Notes: a model not told the origin generated them from the letters alone. Positions 16,872 through 25,565 are shown, counted from the stretch's first letter. The stretch: DNA of 64,000 nt from Caryophanales bacterium (GCA_016282155.1 JAEEJY010000037.1:1-64000); one strand, 5' to 3'. Numbers and translations are program-made.

Positions 16872-18020
16872 ATGAATCAAGAAAAAATTGGAAAATTTAT
16901 TGCGAAATGTCGCAAAGAAAAAAAGCTAACGCAAAGCGATTTAGCTGAAAAATTAGGAGTTACTGATAAATCTATTGGTAACTGGGAAAATGGCCGTAAT
17001 ATGCCAGACTTATCTTTATTTAAGCCTCTATGTGATGAACTAGGTATAAGTATTAATGATTTATTATCTGGAGAAAGAATAAGCGAAGATAAGTATCAAG
17101 AAAAGTTTGAAGAGAATATTGTTAATACAATTGATTATTCAACTAAGAAGATAAACTTAAGTAGTAACTTAGTAGGAGTAGTATTAATAGTTGCTGGAGT
17201 ATTAATCTCTTTAACAGCAATGTCTATATTTGCTTCAGATAGTTCTTGGGGAAGTATCTATGCTGTATTTGGAGCTATTATCTCTTTAATAGGAGTATGT
17301 AAGTTAACAAGAAAATTTAAATACACTAAAAGATTATTAATATGTCTTAGTTATTTTGTTTTATATAACTTAGTATTATTTACAATTGATTATATGAGTG
17401 TAGTTAGTTTAAAACAATTACCTAGATTTTGTTATGTTAAAGAATATTTTGAAAATGGAGTAGTATGTAAAAATACATTCTATAATGTATATCGTATTAA
17501 TCCTGATACACCTAATGAATATGTAATTATTGATACTAAAAAAGAGTATAAGGAAGATACTCTTCCTATCGTACCATTTAATCGTAATAAAGCAGGCATT
17601 GATAATATTATCAAGTGTGCAAGTAAGTATGTAGGAGATAATAGTAATGATAGTTATTTAATATCATTATTACCACTTTCAGAATATGGTTATGTATTTG
17701 AAATAGATCCTAAAAATCTAGGTCTTACAATTGATTATCATATTACTGATTGGTATATTAATGAAAATTATTATCTTGAAAAGAGTATAGTATATAACTC
17801 AGTTTCAATATTTGCTTTAATAGATAATGTTGAATACATTAAATATAATTTTAGTGGTAAAAGTTATACCGTTACAAGAGACAAAATCGAGAATAATTTT
17901 CCTAACTACAAAGATATAAAAGATAAGACAATCAATAAAGATAATTTCAATAAATATTTAGAAAGTAAAATTAATGATACTAGCTTTATTGATAGCGTAT
18001 TTAAAAATATAGTTGCTTAA
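16872..18020 (+). CDS. Membrane-linked XRE-family regulator
   Basis: A 382-residue protein. Residues 5-62 form an XRE-type HTH (LTQSDLAEKLGVTDKSIGNWENGRNMPDLSLF). Three hydrophobic segments follow, near residues 96-115, 122-144 and 153-176. The remaining 200 residues form a domain with two Cys residues (CYVKEYFENGVVCKN) and many aromatic residues, presumably extracytoplasmic. HTH proteins with a membrane part of this type are common in Firmicutes, but their signals are mostly unknown. AAAGGGAG precedes ATG 16872. Single-gene unit with a strong terminator. It could sense an envelope condition directly (inference). Confidence 0.83.
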   Translation: MNQEKIGKFIAKCRKEKKLTQSDLAEKLGVTDKSIGNWENGRNMPDLSLFKPLCDELGISINDLLSGERISEDKYQEKFEENIVNTIDYSTKKINLSSNLVGVVLIVAGVLISLTAMSIFASDSSWGSIYAVFGAIISLIGVCKLTRKFKYTKRLLICLSYFVLYNLVLFTIDYMSVVSLKQLPRFCYVKEYFENGVVCKNTFYNVYRINPDTPNEYVIIDTKKEYKEDTLPIVPFNRNKAGIDNIIKCASKYVGDNSNDSYLISLLPLSEYGYVFEIDPKNLGLTIDYHITDWYINENYYLEKSIVYNSVSIFALIDNVEYIKYNFSGKSYTVTRDKIENNFPNYKDIKDKTINKDNFNKYLESKINDTSFIDSVFKNIVA

Positions 18021-18047
18021 AAGAAGGTTGATATTCCTTCTTTTTTG
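18018..18047 (+). terminator. Intrinsic terminator
   Basis: AAAAGAAGG/CCTTCTTTT arms with loop TTGATATT, then a T-run; a TATAAT follows at 18051-18056. Confidence 0.85.
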
Positions 18048-18078
18048 TTATATAATAGCACTAATTTTGGAGGTACTT

Positions 18079-18681
18079 ATGGGTAAAATAACTAAATTAG
18101 ATTTTAAAACAAATTTCTTCTTATATATGACTAAGGCAAAGAAAGTAGAACATATGCCAGTAACACTTGTTAAAAATAAAAAAAGAATGTATGTTTCAAC
18201 AATTAGACCTAATGAAGTATATGTGTTTGAAAATCATGATGAATATCGTCGATTCTTCAAAATGTTTTTTGATAATGTTGAGGATAGTCTTATTGATTTA
18301 GCTATCTATACAAGAGGGAAAAAGGGACAAGTAGTTGCGATTAAGGATTTATGTAAGCAAATTATAATTAAGAATCAAACGATTGATGCTTATGCTAAAA
18401 TGGATAAGGATAAATTAGAAGAAATTCATAAAAGAGGTAAATTTGCTAATGTTGATATGGTAGATTACTGTAGAGCATTAGATATATGTGCACCAGCTAA
18501 TCAAGGAGGAATACTTGAAAAATCACACTGTGATTTCTTTGGCTGTGATTGTCGTTTATGTTTAGCGGAACATTTTTCTAGATGTGAGGAATATGATATA
18601 CCAGATACAAGTTATCTAGATGAAGAAGAACAAGCAAAAGTAAAAAAACTAATAGATCAAGTTAATAAAAAAATAGATTAG
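18079..18681 (+). CDS. Hypothetical protein with C-terminal Cys cluster
   Basis: A 200-residue soluble protein not assigned to a family. Residues 1-80 look like a mixed alpha/beta domain (MPVTLVKNKKRMYVSTIRPNEVYVF). The C-terminal part holds CRALDICAP and then a dense cluster HCDFFGCDCRLCLAEHFSRC, which could bind zinc or an iron-sulfur cluster. It ends with an acidic, then Lys-rich helix. Start at ATG 18079 follows GGAGGT; the longer frame begins inside the previous terminator. The next unit encodes a TtcA-like PP-loop enzyme that also uses Cys motifs, but a terminator separates them. Metal binding is inferred from spacing. Confidence 0.75.
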   Translation: MGKITKLDFKTNFFLYMTKAKKVEHMPVTLVKNKKRMYVSTIRPNEVYVFENHDEYRRFFKMFFDNVEDSLIDLAIYTRGKKGQVVAIKDLCKQIIIKNQTIDAYAKMDKDKLEEIHKRGKFANVDMVDYCRALDICAPANQGGILEKSHCDFFGCDCRLCLAEHFSRCEEYDIPDTSYLDEEEQAKVKKLIDQVNKKID

Positions 18682-18698
18682 TAATTAATCTATTTTTC
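18669..18698 (+). terminator. Intrinsic terminator (GATTAG family)
   Basis: AAAATAGATTA/TAATCTATTTT arms around a short GTAAT loop, then T-run. Confidence 0.85.
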
Positions 18699-18704
18699 TA
18701 TTTG

Positions 18705-18713
18705 TGATATAAT
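18705..18713 (+). promoter_or_regulatory. Extended -10 promoter
   Basis: TG-A-TATAAT seven bases after the terminator; drives the PP-loop gene. Confidence 0.55.
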
Positions 18714-18736
18714 TAATGCGTATTTGAGGAGTTATT

Positions 18737-19567
18737 ATGGAAAGATATGAAGAAATAGAAAGAAGTTTAATTACTAAATATCGTAAAGATATTTGGTCAA
18801 AGTTTGTTAAAGCAGTCGCTGAATATGAACTTATAAAAGAAAATGATAATGTTATGGTTTGTATTTCTGGTGGTAAAGATTCTTTTGTATTAGCTAAATG
18901 TATTCAAGAATTAATCCGTCACGGCAAATTTAAATTTGAGGCCCATTATGTTGTAATGGATCCAGGATATAATAAAATAAATAGAGATTTAATAATTGAA
19001 AATGCTAAAACAATGAATATTCCTATCGAGATATTTGAAAGTGATATCTTTGATATTGTAACTAATGTTAAGGAAAGCCCATGTTATTTATGCGCAAGAA
19101 TGCGTAGGGGTTTCTTATATAGTAAAGCTAAAGAACTAGGCTGTAATAAAATAGCGTTAGGTCATCATTTTAATGATGTTATTGAAACATCTTTATTATC
19201 GATGTTTTATGGATCAGAAGTAAAAACAATGATGCCTAAACTACATAGTGATAACTTTGAAGGACTAGAATTAATTAGACCTCTCTATTTAGTAAGAGAA
19301 GACGATATCATATCTTTTAAAAACTATAATAAATTAACTTTCTTAAATTGTGCTTGTAAGTTTACAGAAGAAAGTTCACATGATGAAAGTTTAAGTAAAA
19401 GAAAAGAAATAAAAAATTTAATTAAAGAGATAAAGAAGACTAATCCTAATATTGAACATAATTTATTTACTTCTTTAGGTAATGTTAATATGAACTGTAT
19501 TTTAGGATGGAAAAAGGGTAATGATAAACATTCTTTCTTAGAAGAATATGATAGTAAAAAAGATTAG
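18737..19567 (+). CDS. TtcA-family PP-loop ATPase (tRNA thiolation-like)
   Basis: A 276-residue adenylating enzyme of the TtcA/TilS superfamily, which activates tRNA bases for 2-thiolation or related modification. The PP-loop SGGKDS is at residues 44-49. A CYLCARMRRG motif (CxxC) and a later CAC pair mark the iron-sulfur cluster ligands of TtcA proteins; ALGHHFNDVIETSLLSMFYG is the typical helix after them. Length fits the family. GAGGAG precedes ATG 18737. Single-gene unit. TtcA itself makes 2-thiocytidine 32; the exact tRNA target of this Firmicute-type paralogue is not established by the sequence. Confidence 0.85.
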   Translation: MERYEEIERSLITKYRKDIWSKFVKAVAEYELIKENDNVMVCISGGKDSFVLAKCIQELIRHGKFKFEAHYVVMDPGYNKINRDLIIENAKTMNIPIEIFESDIFDIVTNVKESPCYLCARMRRGFLYSKAKELGCNKIALGHHFNDVIETSLLSMFYGSEVKTMMPKLHSDNFEGLELIRPLYLVREDDIISFKNYNKLTFLNCACKFTEESSHDESLSKRKEIKNLIKEIKKTNPNIEHNLFTSLGNVNMNCILGWKKGNDKHSFLEEYDSKKD

Positions 19568-19586
19568 AAATTCTAATCTTTTTTTA
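19557..19586 (+). terminator. Intrinsic terminator (GATTAG family)
   Basis: AAAGATTAGAA and TTCTAATCTTT arms, then T-run. Confidence 0.85.
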
Positions 19587-19593
19587 TTCCTTA

Positions 19594-19602
19594 TGTTATA
19601 AT
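19594..19602 (+). promoter_or_regulatory. Extended -10 promoter
   Basis: TG-T-TATAAT eight bases after the terminator. Confidence 0.55.
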
Positions 19603-19623
19603 TTAAATAATGGGGGAGATAAT

Positions 19624-20502
19624 ATGAAATTAAATTATCCAATTAAATATGCAGCGATGCCTGTAAGAGATTCTGGTAGATGGGGAAACAATGAATTAAT
19701 TTGTTATATTGTTTCTAAATGTTTTGTCGTTGGTGAAGAAAAAGTCTATGATGCCGATGGTAAAGAAAAACAAAAATGTAAGGTTGTATTTCCTTATGTA
19801 CAAGGAGAAATAGACTGGGAATATAATATACCAACTTATTATGATTATTCTTGTAATAACTATACTACTATTGATAAAGTATTTGATACTAAAGAAGAAG
19901 CACTGAAAGATAAAGATTATAAAAATGATCGTTTAAGAAAAGAATCTTGGGCTTATTTACCATTCTCATTTGATATTGAAGAACAAATAGAAGATAAAGA
20001 AAGAGAATTTAATGATAACTTAGCAGAATTTGAATTACTTGAAGCAAAGATTGAAGAAAATACAGAGTTCTTGCTTAATATGCCTCGTAAGAAACTTAAA
20101 AGAGCTATTAGTGATAAAGGTATCTCTGGTACTATTTATGATGTGCTTGCTTTACAAGCAGGACAATACTTAGTATATTCTGTAGATGATGAAGCATATG
20201 ATAAAAATAGAGGTAATATTAAAGAATTACTTAAAGATGCTAAACTTAGTGTTGTATTTGATGGTGATTACATTTATTTAATTAATGGTATGTATATTGA
20301 TAGATGGAATAGATTAAGAAATGATGATAAAATACCTGAACTTACCGAAGAAAAACTTGGTAGAATTAAGGGTGGAGCATCTATTTATGTAACTAACGAA
20401 TCTTTAGAAGATATTATGGAATCTTATAAGGTTCGTGAGGATATAAGAATCTCTGATCTTAAAAAAGAACAAAACAAAAAACTAGGACAAAAGACATTAT
20501 AA
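19624..20502 (+). CDS. Hypothetical soluble protein
   Basis: A 292-residue cytoplasmic protein with no family recognised. The first 110 residues are beta-rich with several Tyr and Trp (RWGNNELICYIVSKCFVVGE, PYVQGEIDWEYNIPTYYDY). Residues of about 118-155 form a strongly charged coiled coil (EEQIEDKEREFNDNLAEFE). The C-terminal domain includes LKRAISDKGISGTIYDVLAL and an INGMYIDRWNRLR strand. It is acidic overall with a Lys-rich end. GGGGGAG precedes ATG 19624 and its own promoter and terminator flank it, so the coding call is firm. Function unknown. Confidence 0.75.
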   Translation: MKLNYPIKYAAMPVRDSGRWGNNELICYIVSKCFVVGEEKVYDADGKEKQKCKVVFPYVQGEIDWEYNIPTYYDYSCNNYTTIDKVFDTKEEALKDKDYKNDRLRKESWAYLPFSFDIEEQIEDKEREFNDNLAEFELLEAKIEENTEFLLNMPRKKLKRAISDKGISGTIYDVLALQAGQYLVYSVDDEAYDKNRGNIKELLKDAKLSVVFDGDYIYLINGMYIDRWNRLRNDDKIPELTEEKLGRIKGGASIYVTNESLEDIMESYKVREDIRISDLKKEQNKKLGQKTL

Positions 20503-20528
20503 AAAGATTAGAATTTCTAATCTTTTTT
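20501..20528 (+). terminator. Intrinsic terminator (GATTAG family)
   Basis: AAAAAGATTAGAA and TTCTAATCTTTTT arms with a minimal loop, then T-run. Confidence 0.88.
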
Positions 20529-20545
20529 ATTTTAATTTTATAGGG

Positions 20546-20574
20546 TTGCAAAAAAAGTAAAAATCTAGTATAAT
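20546..20574 (+). promoter_or_regulatory. Two-box sigma-A promoter of pyk
   Basis: TTGCAA, a 17-bp spacer, then TATAAT. One of the few promoters here with both hexamers. Confidence 0.7.
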
Positions 20575-20607
20575 TTTGCTCGTTTGCGTTTAAAAAGGAG
20601 GATTATT

Positions 20608-22023
20608 ATGAAAAAGACAAAAATAGTAACAAGTATGGGACCAGCAAGTACTTCGGTAGAAGTATTTACTAAGATGGTAGAAAATGGAGCAAATGTTGCT
20701 CGTATAAACTTTTCACATGCAACTTTAGAAGAAAGAGAAAATGTAGTTAAAGTTGTTAAAGAAGTAAGAAAGAATTTAAATAAGGCTATCGGTATCTTAT
20801 ATGATACTAAAGGACCTGAATTTAGAAATGGTGAAGTAGTAGAAGAAGGTATTAAATTAGAACCTGGAAAATTAATTAAAGTAGTTAAAGAAGATGTTAT
20901 TGGTAACCAAGAAAGATTTTCTTTAAATCATCCAGAAGCTATTGATGCTTTAGAAGTAGGAAATACTATCTTACTTGAAAATGGACTTATGTCTATTGAA
21001 GTTGTTGAAAAAGATAGTGATTCATTAACTTGTAAAGTTATTAATGGAGGAACTTTATATTCAAGAAAAAGTTTAGCTGCTCCAGGTGTTGATTTAAATA
21101 TTGAATTTATTTCAAAGACTGATGAAGAAGATATTCGTTATGCATGTCGTCATGATGGTAATTATTTAGCTGCATCATTTGTTCAATGCAAGGAAGATGT
21201 TTTAGCTATTAGAAAAATTCTAAAAGAAGAAAATAGAGAAGATATGAAAATAATTTCTAAAATTGAATCTCAAAGAGGAATTGATAATATGGAAGAAATT
21301 ATTGAAGTTTCTGACGGAGCTATGGTAGCAAGAGGAGACTTAGGTGTTGAAGTACCTATGTCATTATTACCTATTTATCAAAAGAAAATAGTAGCAACTT
21401 GTCGTAAAAATAAAAAGACATGTATCGTTGCAACTGAAATGTTAGAATCTATGAAACATAACCCACGTCCAACAAGAGCAGAAGTTACAGACGTAGCTAA
21501 TGCTGTATATAATGGTACAGATGCAGTTATGTTATCAGGAGAAACTACAACAGGAGAATATCCTGCTGTTACAGTTAAAGCAATGGCTGATATTGCTGAA
21601 GATATTGAAAAATCTATTACATATAAGAATATTTATGCTGAATTTAATGTTAATAATTTAACAGACGCTATTATTAAATCAGTAGCGGAAGCAGCAAACT
21701 CATTAGATGCTAAATTAATAGTAGTTCCAACAATGAGTGGAACAAGTGCTAGATTAATATCTAACCTTGAACCAAAATGTCCTATTTTAGCGCTTGTAAG
21801 TGATGAGGAAATAGGTAATAGTTTATCATTAAATTATGGTGTATCAAGTAAAGTTGTAAATTACTGGAATGATTTAGATGAAATAATTAAAGAATCTATT
21901 AAAGAAGCTAAGGAATTTACAGATTTAAAAGAAGGAGATCATATTATTATCACAGGTGGATTTAACTTATTAGATCAAAAAGAAGTATCTCCAACTAACT
22001 TTATGCGTATTGAAAAAATATAA
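20608..22023 (+). CDS. pyk: Pyruvate kinase
   Basis: A 471-residue glycolytic enzyme making pyruvate and ATP from phosphoenolpyruvate and ADP. It opens with KKTKIVTSMGPAS, has NFSHA, the DTKGPEFR loop, the conserved KIESQRGIDNMEEII active-site Lys region, MVARGDLGVEVP, and TEMLESMKHNPRPTRAEVTDVANAV before the C-terminal allosteric domain (VPTMSGTSARLIS, then HIIITGG). It lacks the extra PEP-utiliser domain found at the end of many Bacillus-type enzymes. Start ATG 20608 follows AAAGGAGG; the frame upstream is untranslated leader. Own strong promoter and terminator. Confidence 0.97.
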   Translation: MKKTKIVTSMGPASTSVEVFTKMVENGANVARINFSHATLEERENVVKVVKEVRKNLNKAIGILYDTKGPEFRNGEVVEEGIKLEPGKLIKVVKEDVIGNQERFSLNHPEAIDALEVGNTILLENGLMSIEVVEKDSDSLTCKVINGGTLYSRKSLAAPGVDLNIEFISKTDEEDIRYACRHDGNYLAASFVQCKEDVLAIRKILKEENREDMKIISKIESQRGIDNMEEIIEVSDGAMVARGDLGVEVPMSLLPIYQKKIVATCRKNKKTCIVATEMLESMKHNPRPTRAEVTDVANAVYNGTDAVMLSGETTTGEYPAVTVKAMADIAEDIEKSITYKNIYAEFNVNNLTDAIIKSVAEAANSLDAKLIVVPTMSGTSARLISNLEPKCPILALVSDEEIGNSLSLNYGVSSKVVNYWNDLDEIIKESIKEAKEFTDLKEGDHIIITGGFNLLDQKEVSPTNFMRIEKI

Positions 22024-22044
22024 GAAGACTTTGTCTTCTTTTTA
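22022..22044 (+). terminator. Intrinsic terminator of pyk
   Basis: AAGAAGAC/GTCTTCTT stem with a tiny loop, then T5. Confidence 0.85.
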
Positions 22045-22046
22045 AT

Positions 22047-22075
22047 TTGACATATATTTGATCTTATGTTAAATT
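22047..22075 (+). promoter_or_regulatory. Promoter of the T-box/asnA unit
   Basis: TTGACA, then a TAAATT -10 after 17 bp (or TTAAAT after 16, preceded by TG). It begins right after the pyk terminator. Confidence 0.6.
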
Positions 22076-22079
22076 AAAG

Positions 22080-22365
22080 GTGCTTTGAGGGAGAAAAGTA
22101 CTCAAATAAGTTATTCAAGTGAGTTAGGTATAGTGGAAACTAATAATAACATTTGACGAAAGAACACTCCTGAGCTGACTACCGAAAAGATTGCTGAGTA
22201 GACTAGTCCGGGTATGTAGTCCGTTATCATACTACTAGGTTTGTTAGAACTGAAAAAAGATTACAGAATAACAAACTACTATTTTTAGTAGTTTTTTTGT
22301 AATAAATTAAGGTGGCACCACGGATACCCGTATTCGTCCTTATTGTAGGATGATACGGGTTTTTT
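22080..22365 (+). promoter_or_regulatory. T-box riboswitch, probably tRNA-Asn responsive
   Basis: A leader of about 285 bases with the conserved T-box element near 22306-22323 (AAGGTGGCACCACGG), followed by a terminator. In stem I the arms CAAAT and ATTTG can pair, and the bases just 5' of ATTTG read AAT-AAC at 22145-22150; both are Asn codons, so the specifier is Asn whichever triplet is used. The gene downstream is asparagine synthetase, which agrees. Uncharged tRNA-Asn would bind and favour the antiterminator. Stem I appears short. The T-box call is firm; the specifier placement was folded by eye. Confidence 0.9.
22326..22365 (+). terminator. Regulated terminator of the T-box
   Basis: ACCCGTAT/ATACGGGT arms with an inner CGTCCT/AGGATG pairing, then T6. 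The 5' arm overlaps the sequence that would form the antiterminator with the T-box bulge. Confidence 0.85.
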
Positions 22366-22384
22366 AGTAGAAGGAAGTGATGTT

Positions 22385-22426
22385 ATGGAAAGTGATAATA
22401 AAAGAAATACAAGTATTTATATTTGA
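22385..22426 (+). CDS. Possible 13-residue ORF between T-box and asnA
   Basis: ATG-start frame reading MESDNKRNTSIYI, preceded by AAGGAAGTGA at a suitable distance. It lies after the regulated terminator and before asnA. It may be a short translated leader or only a chance frame; nothing beyond the ribosome-site match supports it. Confidence 0.2.
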   Translation: MESDNKRNTSIYI

Positions 22427-22478
22427 TAGTTCCTACAATCTATCTTAATTTTAAAAGATTAAGAAAGAAGGTTTAAAA

Positions 22479-23444
22479 ATGAAAGAATTAAGTTATTTAG
22501 AAACAGTAAAATTAATATCAGAAATTAAAAAGTATTTTGAGAAACAATTAGAAGTAAGATTATCTCTTACTAAAGTAGAAGCCCCTTTATTTGTAAGAAA
22601 GGATTCAGGGTTACAAGATTATTTATCATTAAAAGAAAAGGGTGTAGGTTTTAAAAAAGATGGAGTTGATTTTGAAATAGTGCATTCGCTTGCTAAATGG
22701 AAAAGATTTGCTTTAGGTAAATATGATTTTCCTATGCATACAGGTCTATATACCGAAATGCGTGCAATTAGAAAAGATGAAGAAGTAGATTATCTTCACT
22801 CTTTATATGTTGAACAATATGACTGGGAAAAAGTTATTAGTAAGGAAGACCGTACTGTAGAGTACTTAGAAGAAACTGTTAAAAGTATTTATAAAGCTTT
22901 ACGCCAAACAGGGATCTATTTAAAAGATAAGTATCATTATTTGGATACTACTTTACCTAAAACTATTACTTTTATAACTACACAGGAATTAGAAGATATG
23001 TATCCATCTTTAACACCTAAAGAAAGAGAAGAAAAGATAGTTAAAGATAAGAAGGCTGTCTTTATAATTGGTATTGGTGATAAATTAAAATCAGGTAAAG
23101 TTCATGACTTAAGAAGCCCTGATTATGATGATTGGAGTTTAGATGGTGATATCCTTGTTTATGATAAAATATTAGACTGTGCTATTGAAATTAGTTCAAT
23201 GGGTATTAGGGTAGATAAAGATTCTTTATATACTCAACTTACTAAAACAAAAACTCTTGATAAAGTAACTCTTCCATATCATAAAATGATTTTAGAAGAT
23301 AAACTTCCTCTTACTATCGGTGGGGGAATTGGAATTTCAAGAATACTATTACTGTTTTTGAAAAAAGCCCATATTGCGGAAGTACAAGCTTCAAGTTGGG
23401 ATGATAAAACACTTGCAGAAATAAAAAAATACAAATCACTATAA
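22479..23444 (+). CDS. asnA: Aspartate-ammonia ligase (asparagine synthetase A)
   Basis: A 321-residue ATP-dependent ligase forming asparagine from aspartate and ammonia, with a class II tRNA-synthetase-like fold. Family motifs are VEAPLFVRKDSGLQDYLS near the start, HSLAKWKRFALGKY, GLYTEMRAIRKDE, LHSLYVEQYDWEKVI, DGDILVYDKILDCAIEISSMGIRV and the final IGGGIGISRILLLFLKKAHIAEVQASSW. Length is normal. AGAAGG precedes ATG 22479. Expression is set by the T-box leader, so it rises when tRNA-Asn is uncharged. Single gene with its own terminator. Confidence 0.95.
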   Translation: MKELSYLETVKLISEIKKYFEKQLEVRLSLTKVEAPLFVRKDSGLQDYLSLKEKGVGFKKDGVDFEIVHSLAKWKRFALGKYDFPMHTGLYTEMRAIRKDEEVDYLHSLYVEQYDWEKVISKEDRTVEYLEETVKSIYKALRQTGIYLKDKYHYLDTTLPKTITFITTQELEDMYPSLTPKEREEKIVKDKKAVFIIGIGDKLKSGKVHDLRSPDYDDWSLDGDILVYDKILDCAIEISSMGIRVDKDSLYTQLTKTKTLDKVTLPYHKMILEDKLPLTIGGGIGISRILLLFLKKAHIAEVQASSWDDKTLAEIKKYKSL

Positions 23445-23459
23445 GATTTGTATTTTTTA
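23427..23459 (+). terminator. Intrinsic terminator of asnA
   Basis: AAATACAAATC/GATTTGTATTT stem, 7-base loop, T6; a TATAAT follows at 23463-23468. Confidence 0.88.
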
Positions 23460-23483
23460 TTGTATAATTAAATAGGTGATAAT

Positions 23484-24152
23484 ATGCTAGAGAAACTATA
23501 TGCTTTAGAAGATTTAGAATATAAGAAACTTGTTAGTAAACTAACGCCTAATATTAGTATGGATTCTATCATTGGTGTAAGAATCCCAGAAACTAGAAAA
23601 CTTGCCAAAGAAAGTGTTAATACTAAAGAGGCAGAATTATTTTTAAATAATTTACCTCATAAGTATTATGATGAAAATATTCTTCATGGATCACTTCTTA
23701 GTGAGATAAAAGATTATGATAAATGTATAGAATATATAGATAAGTTTTTACCATATATTGATAACTGGGCAGTATGTGATACATTACTTCCTAAAGTATT
23801 TAAGAAGAATACGGATAAATTAATAGAAAAAATAAATATATGGATTAAAGATAAACATATCTATACAGTTAGATTTGCGATAAGTATGTTAATGCGTCTT
23901 TATTTAGATGATAATTATGATAAGAAGTATCTAAATATGGTAAGTAAAGTAAAAACAGATGAGTATTATCTTAAGATGATGGTTGCTTGGTATTTTGCAA
24001 CGGCTCTTGCTAAAAGATGGGATGATGCTGTTTATTATTTAGAAAATAATAAGTTAGATACTTGGATTCATAATAAGACAATTACTAAAGCATGCGAAAG
24101 TTTTAGAATTACTGATGAACAAAAAGAATATTTAAGAAAATTAAAAAGATAA
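23484..24152 (+). CDS. AlkD-like DNA alkylation repair protein
   Basis: A 222-residue all-helical protein of HEAT-like repeats in the AlkC/AlkD DNA glycosylase family, which removes alkylated bases. Typical motifs are IIGVRIPETRKLAKE, YDENILHGSLLSEI, PYIDNWAVCDTLLPKVFKK (with the conserved Trp and Asp) and YLKMMVAWYFATALAKRWDDA. Length matches AlkD-type proteins. GGTGATA precedes ATG 23484. A 54-base gap without a clear terminator leads to the next gene. Small paralogues of this family in Firmicutes are often annotated only as DNA alkylation repair proteins; activity is inferred. Confidence 0.9.
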   Translation: MLEKLYALEDLEYKKLVSKLTPNISMDSIIGVRIPETRKLAKESVNTKEAELFLNNLPHKYYDENILHGSLLSEIKDYDKCIEYIDKFLPYIDNWAVCDTLLPKVFKKNTDKLIEKINIWIKDKHIYTVRFAISMLMRLYLDDNYDKKYLNMVSKVKTDEYYLKMMVAWYFATALAKRWDDAVYYLENNKLDTWIHNKTITKACESFRITDEQKEYLRKLKR

Positions 24153-24206
24153 ATTGATTTTAAATAAATAATAATATAATATATTTATATAGAATAGAGG
24201 GATATA

Positions 24207-25493
24207 ATGGATGAACAAAATGAAATGGCAAGCTTAGATAGAACTAGTGTTATAGATTTACCAGAGCCATCTTTAAAAGTAAAAAATAGTGATATAACAC
24301 CAACTAAGAAAGAAAAGAATGTATTAAAGATAGTTGCTATATTAATTTGTGTTCTTGATATAGTGTTAGGTTCTATTTTAGGAACATATTATTACTTTTC
24401 AAGATCTAAAAATATTTATAGTAATGTTTTAAAAATGGCTTCTACTTATTTAGCAAATAATATAGAGACTAATTATACAACCGTTGAAAATAACTATAAG
24501 TTAAAATTTAATGTTGAATCAAAAGAAGAAAATGTTTTTGCTGATTTCCTAAACAAATTAGATTTTAATTTAAATAGTTTTATTGATTTTGAAAATAAGA
24601 AAGCTTATTTTGATGTTGACACTAAATATAATAAAAAGAATTTATTAAAATTGAGTTCTTTAGTCTTAGAAGATAAATTATATGTTGACTTAGATGATTT
24701 ATTTGATAAAAAGATTGTTAATGATATTGAATATGATGGGAATATTTTTGATACATTTAAACCAACTAATGATACTAATTTAATAGATCCAATACTTGAA
24801 GCTATTCAAGTATCATTAAAAGATGAATACTTTAGTACTAAGACAAGTCATGGGTTTAATAACTGTGCTAAATTAACTTTGAATAGTGTTCAATTTACAG
24901 ACTTAAAAATAGATGTTTTAACTGTTTTATATAGTAATAAAGCATTTATGGATACTTTAGCTGATAAAACTAAGATTAGTACAAGTGTTTTAAAAACACT
25001 TATAAATTCTAAAATAGGAGAGTATCGTAATGAAAAGAAAATGTATTTAAAGGAAGAACTTCCTATAAATACTTATATGATTGCAATCTATACAAAAGGT
25101 TTCTTTCATGATTTAGAAAAAATTGAAGCTGTATCTAAAGCAAGCGGCAATAAGGTTACTCTTATGTTAGATGAAGAAAATATTAAAGCAGAATTTGACT
25201 ATAATAATACTAAATCTATAGTTAATATAGATGTGAAAACAAGTGACTCTTTAAAAGAATATAAAGTTACAATTACTAATGATCTTATTAATATGAGTTT
25301 TGATTATAGTGTAACAACTATTTATAATAAGAAGGATTCACATACTTTTAAAACAGATGAAGCTGTTAATTATAAAGATTTAACAGAAGAAGACATTCTT
25401 ACAATAATCGCAAATTTAGGAAATAAAGAAGCGCTTAATGATATTTTAGGTATGTTTTTACCTACAGAAAACGATACAGAAGATATTATTTAA
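24207..25493 (+). CDS. Hypothetical membrane-anchored extracytoplasmic protein
   Basis: A 428-residue protein with a 37-residue charged cytoplasmic start, one TM helix near residues 40-66 (VLKIVAILICVLDIVLGSILGTYYYF), and a large outer domain of about 360 residues. The outer part is rich in Asn, Lys and Asp, lacks Cys except one NNCAK, and has repeated beta-strand patterns (FIDFENKKAYFDVDTKYN). No family was recognised. It ends with an acidic tail. AGAGGGATA precedes ATG 24207. It lies before nusB but is cut off from it by a terminator. Function unknown; possibly cell-envelope related by topology. Confidence 0.75.
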   Translation: MDEQNEMASLDRTSVIDLPEPSLKVKNSDITPTKKEKNVLKIVAILICVLDIVLGSILGTYYYFSRSKNIYSNVLKMASTYLANNIETNYTTVENNYKLKFNVESKEENVFADFLNKLDFNLNSFIDFENKKAYFDVDTKYNKKNLLKLSSLVLEDKLYVDLDDLFDKKIVNDIEYDGNIFDTFKPTNDTNLIDPILEAIQVSLKDEYFSTKTSHGFNNCAKLTLNSVQFTDLKIDVLTVLYSNKAFMDTLADKTKISTSVLKTLINSKIGEYRNEKKMYLKEELPINTYMIAIYTKGFFHDLEKIEAVSKASGNKVTLMLDEENIKAEFDYNNTKSIVNIDVKTSDSLKEYKVTITNDLINMSFDYSVTTIYNKKDSHTFKTDEAVNYKDLTEEDILTIIANLGNKEALNDILGMFLPTENDTEDII

Positions 25494-25498
25494 AATAT

Positions 25499-25528
25499 TA
25501 AAAAGTAATTTAAATATTACTTTTTTTT
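25499..25528 (+). terminator. Intrinsic terminator
   Basis: AAAAGTAAT/ATTACTTTT stem with TTAAA loop and T8. Confidence 0.85.
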
Positions 25529-25540
25529 AATGGGTAGATA

Positions 25541-25549
25541 TGCTATAAT
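25541..25549 (+). promoter_or_regulatory. Extended -10 promoter of nusB-xseAB
   Basis: TG-C-TATAAT, 17 bases before the nusB start. Confidence 0.55.
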
Positions 25550-25565
25550 TATATTGGTGATTTTG

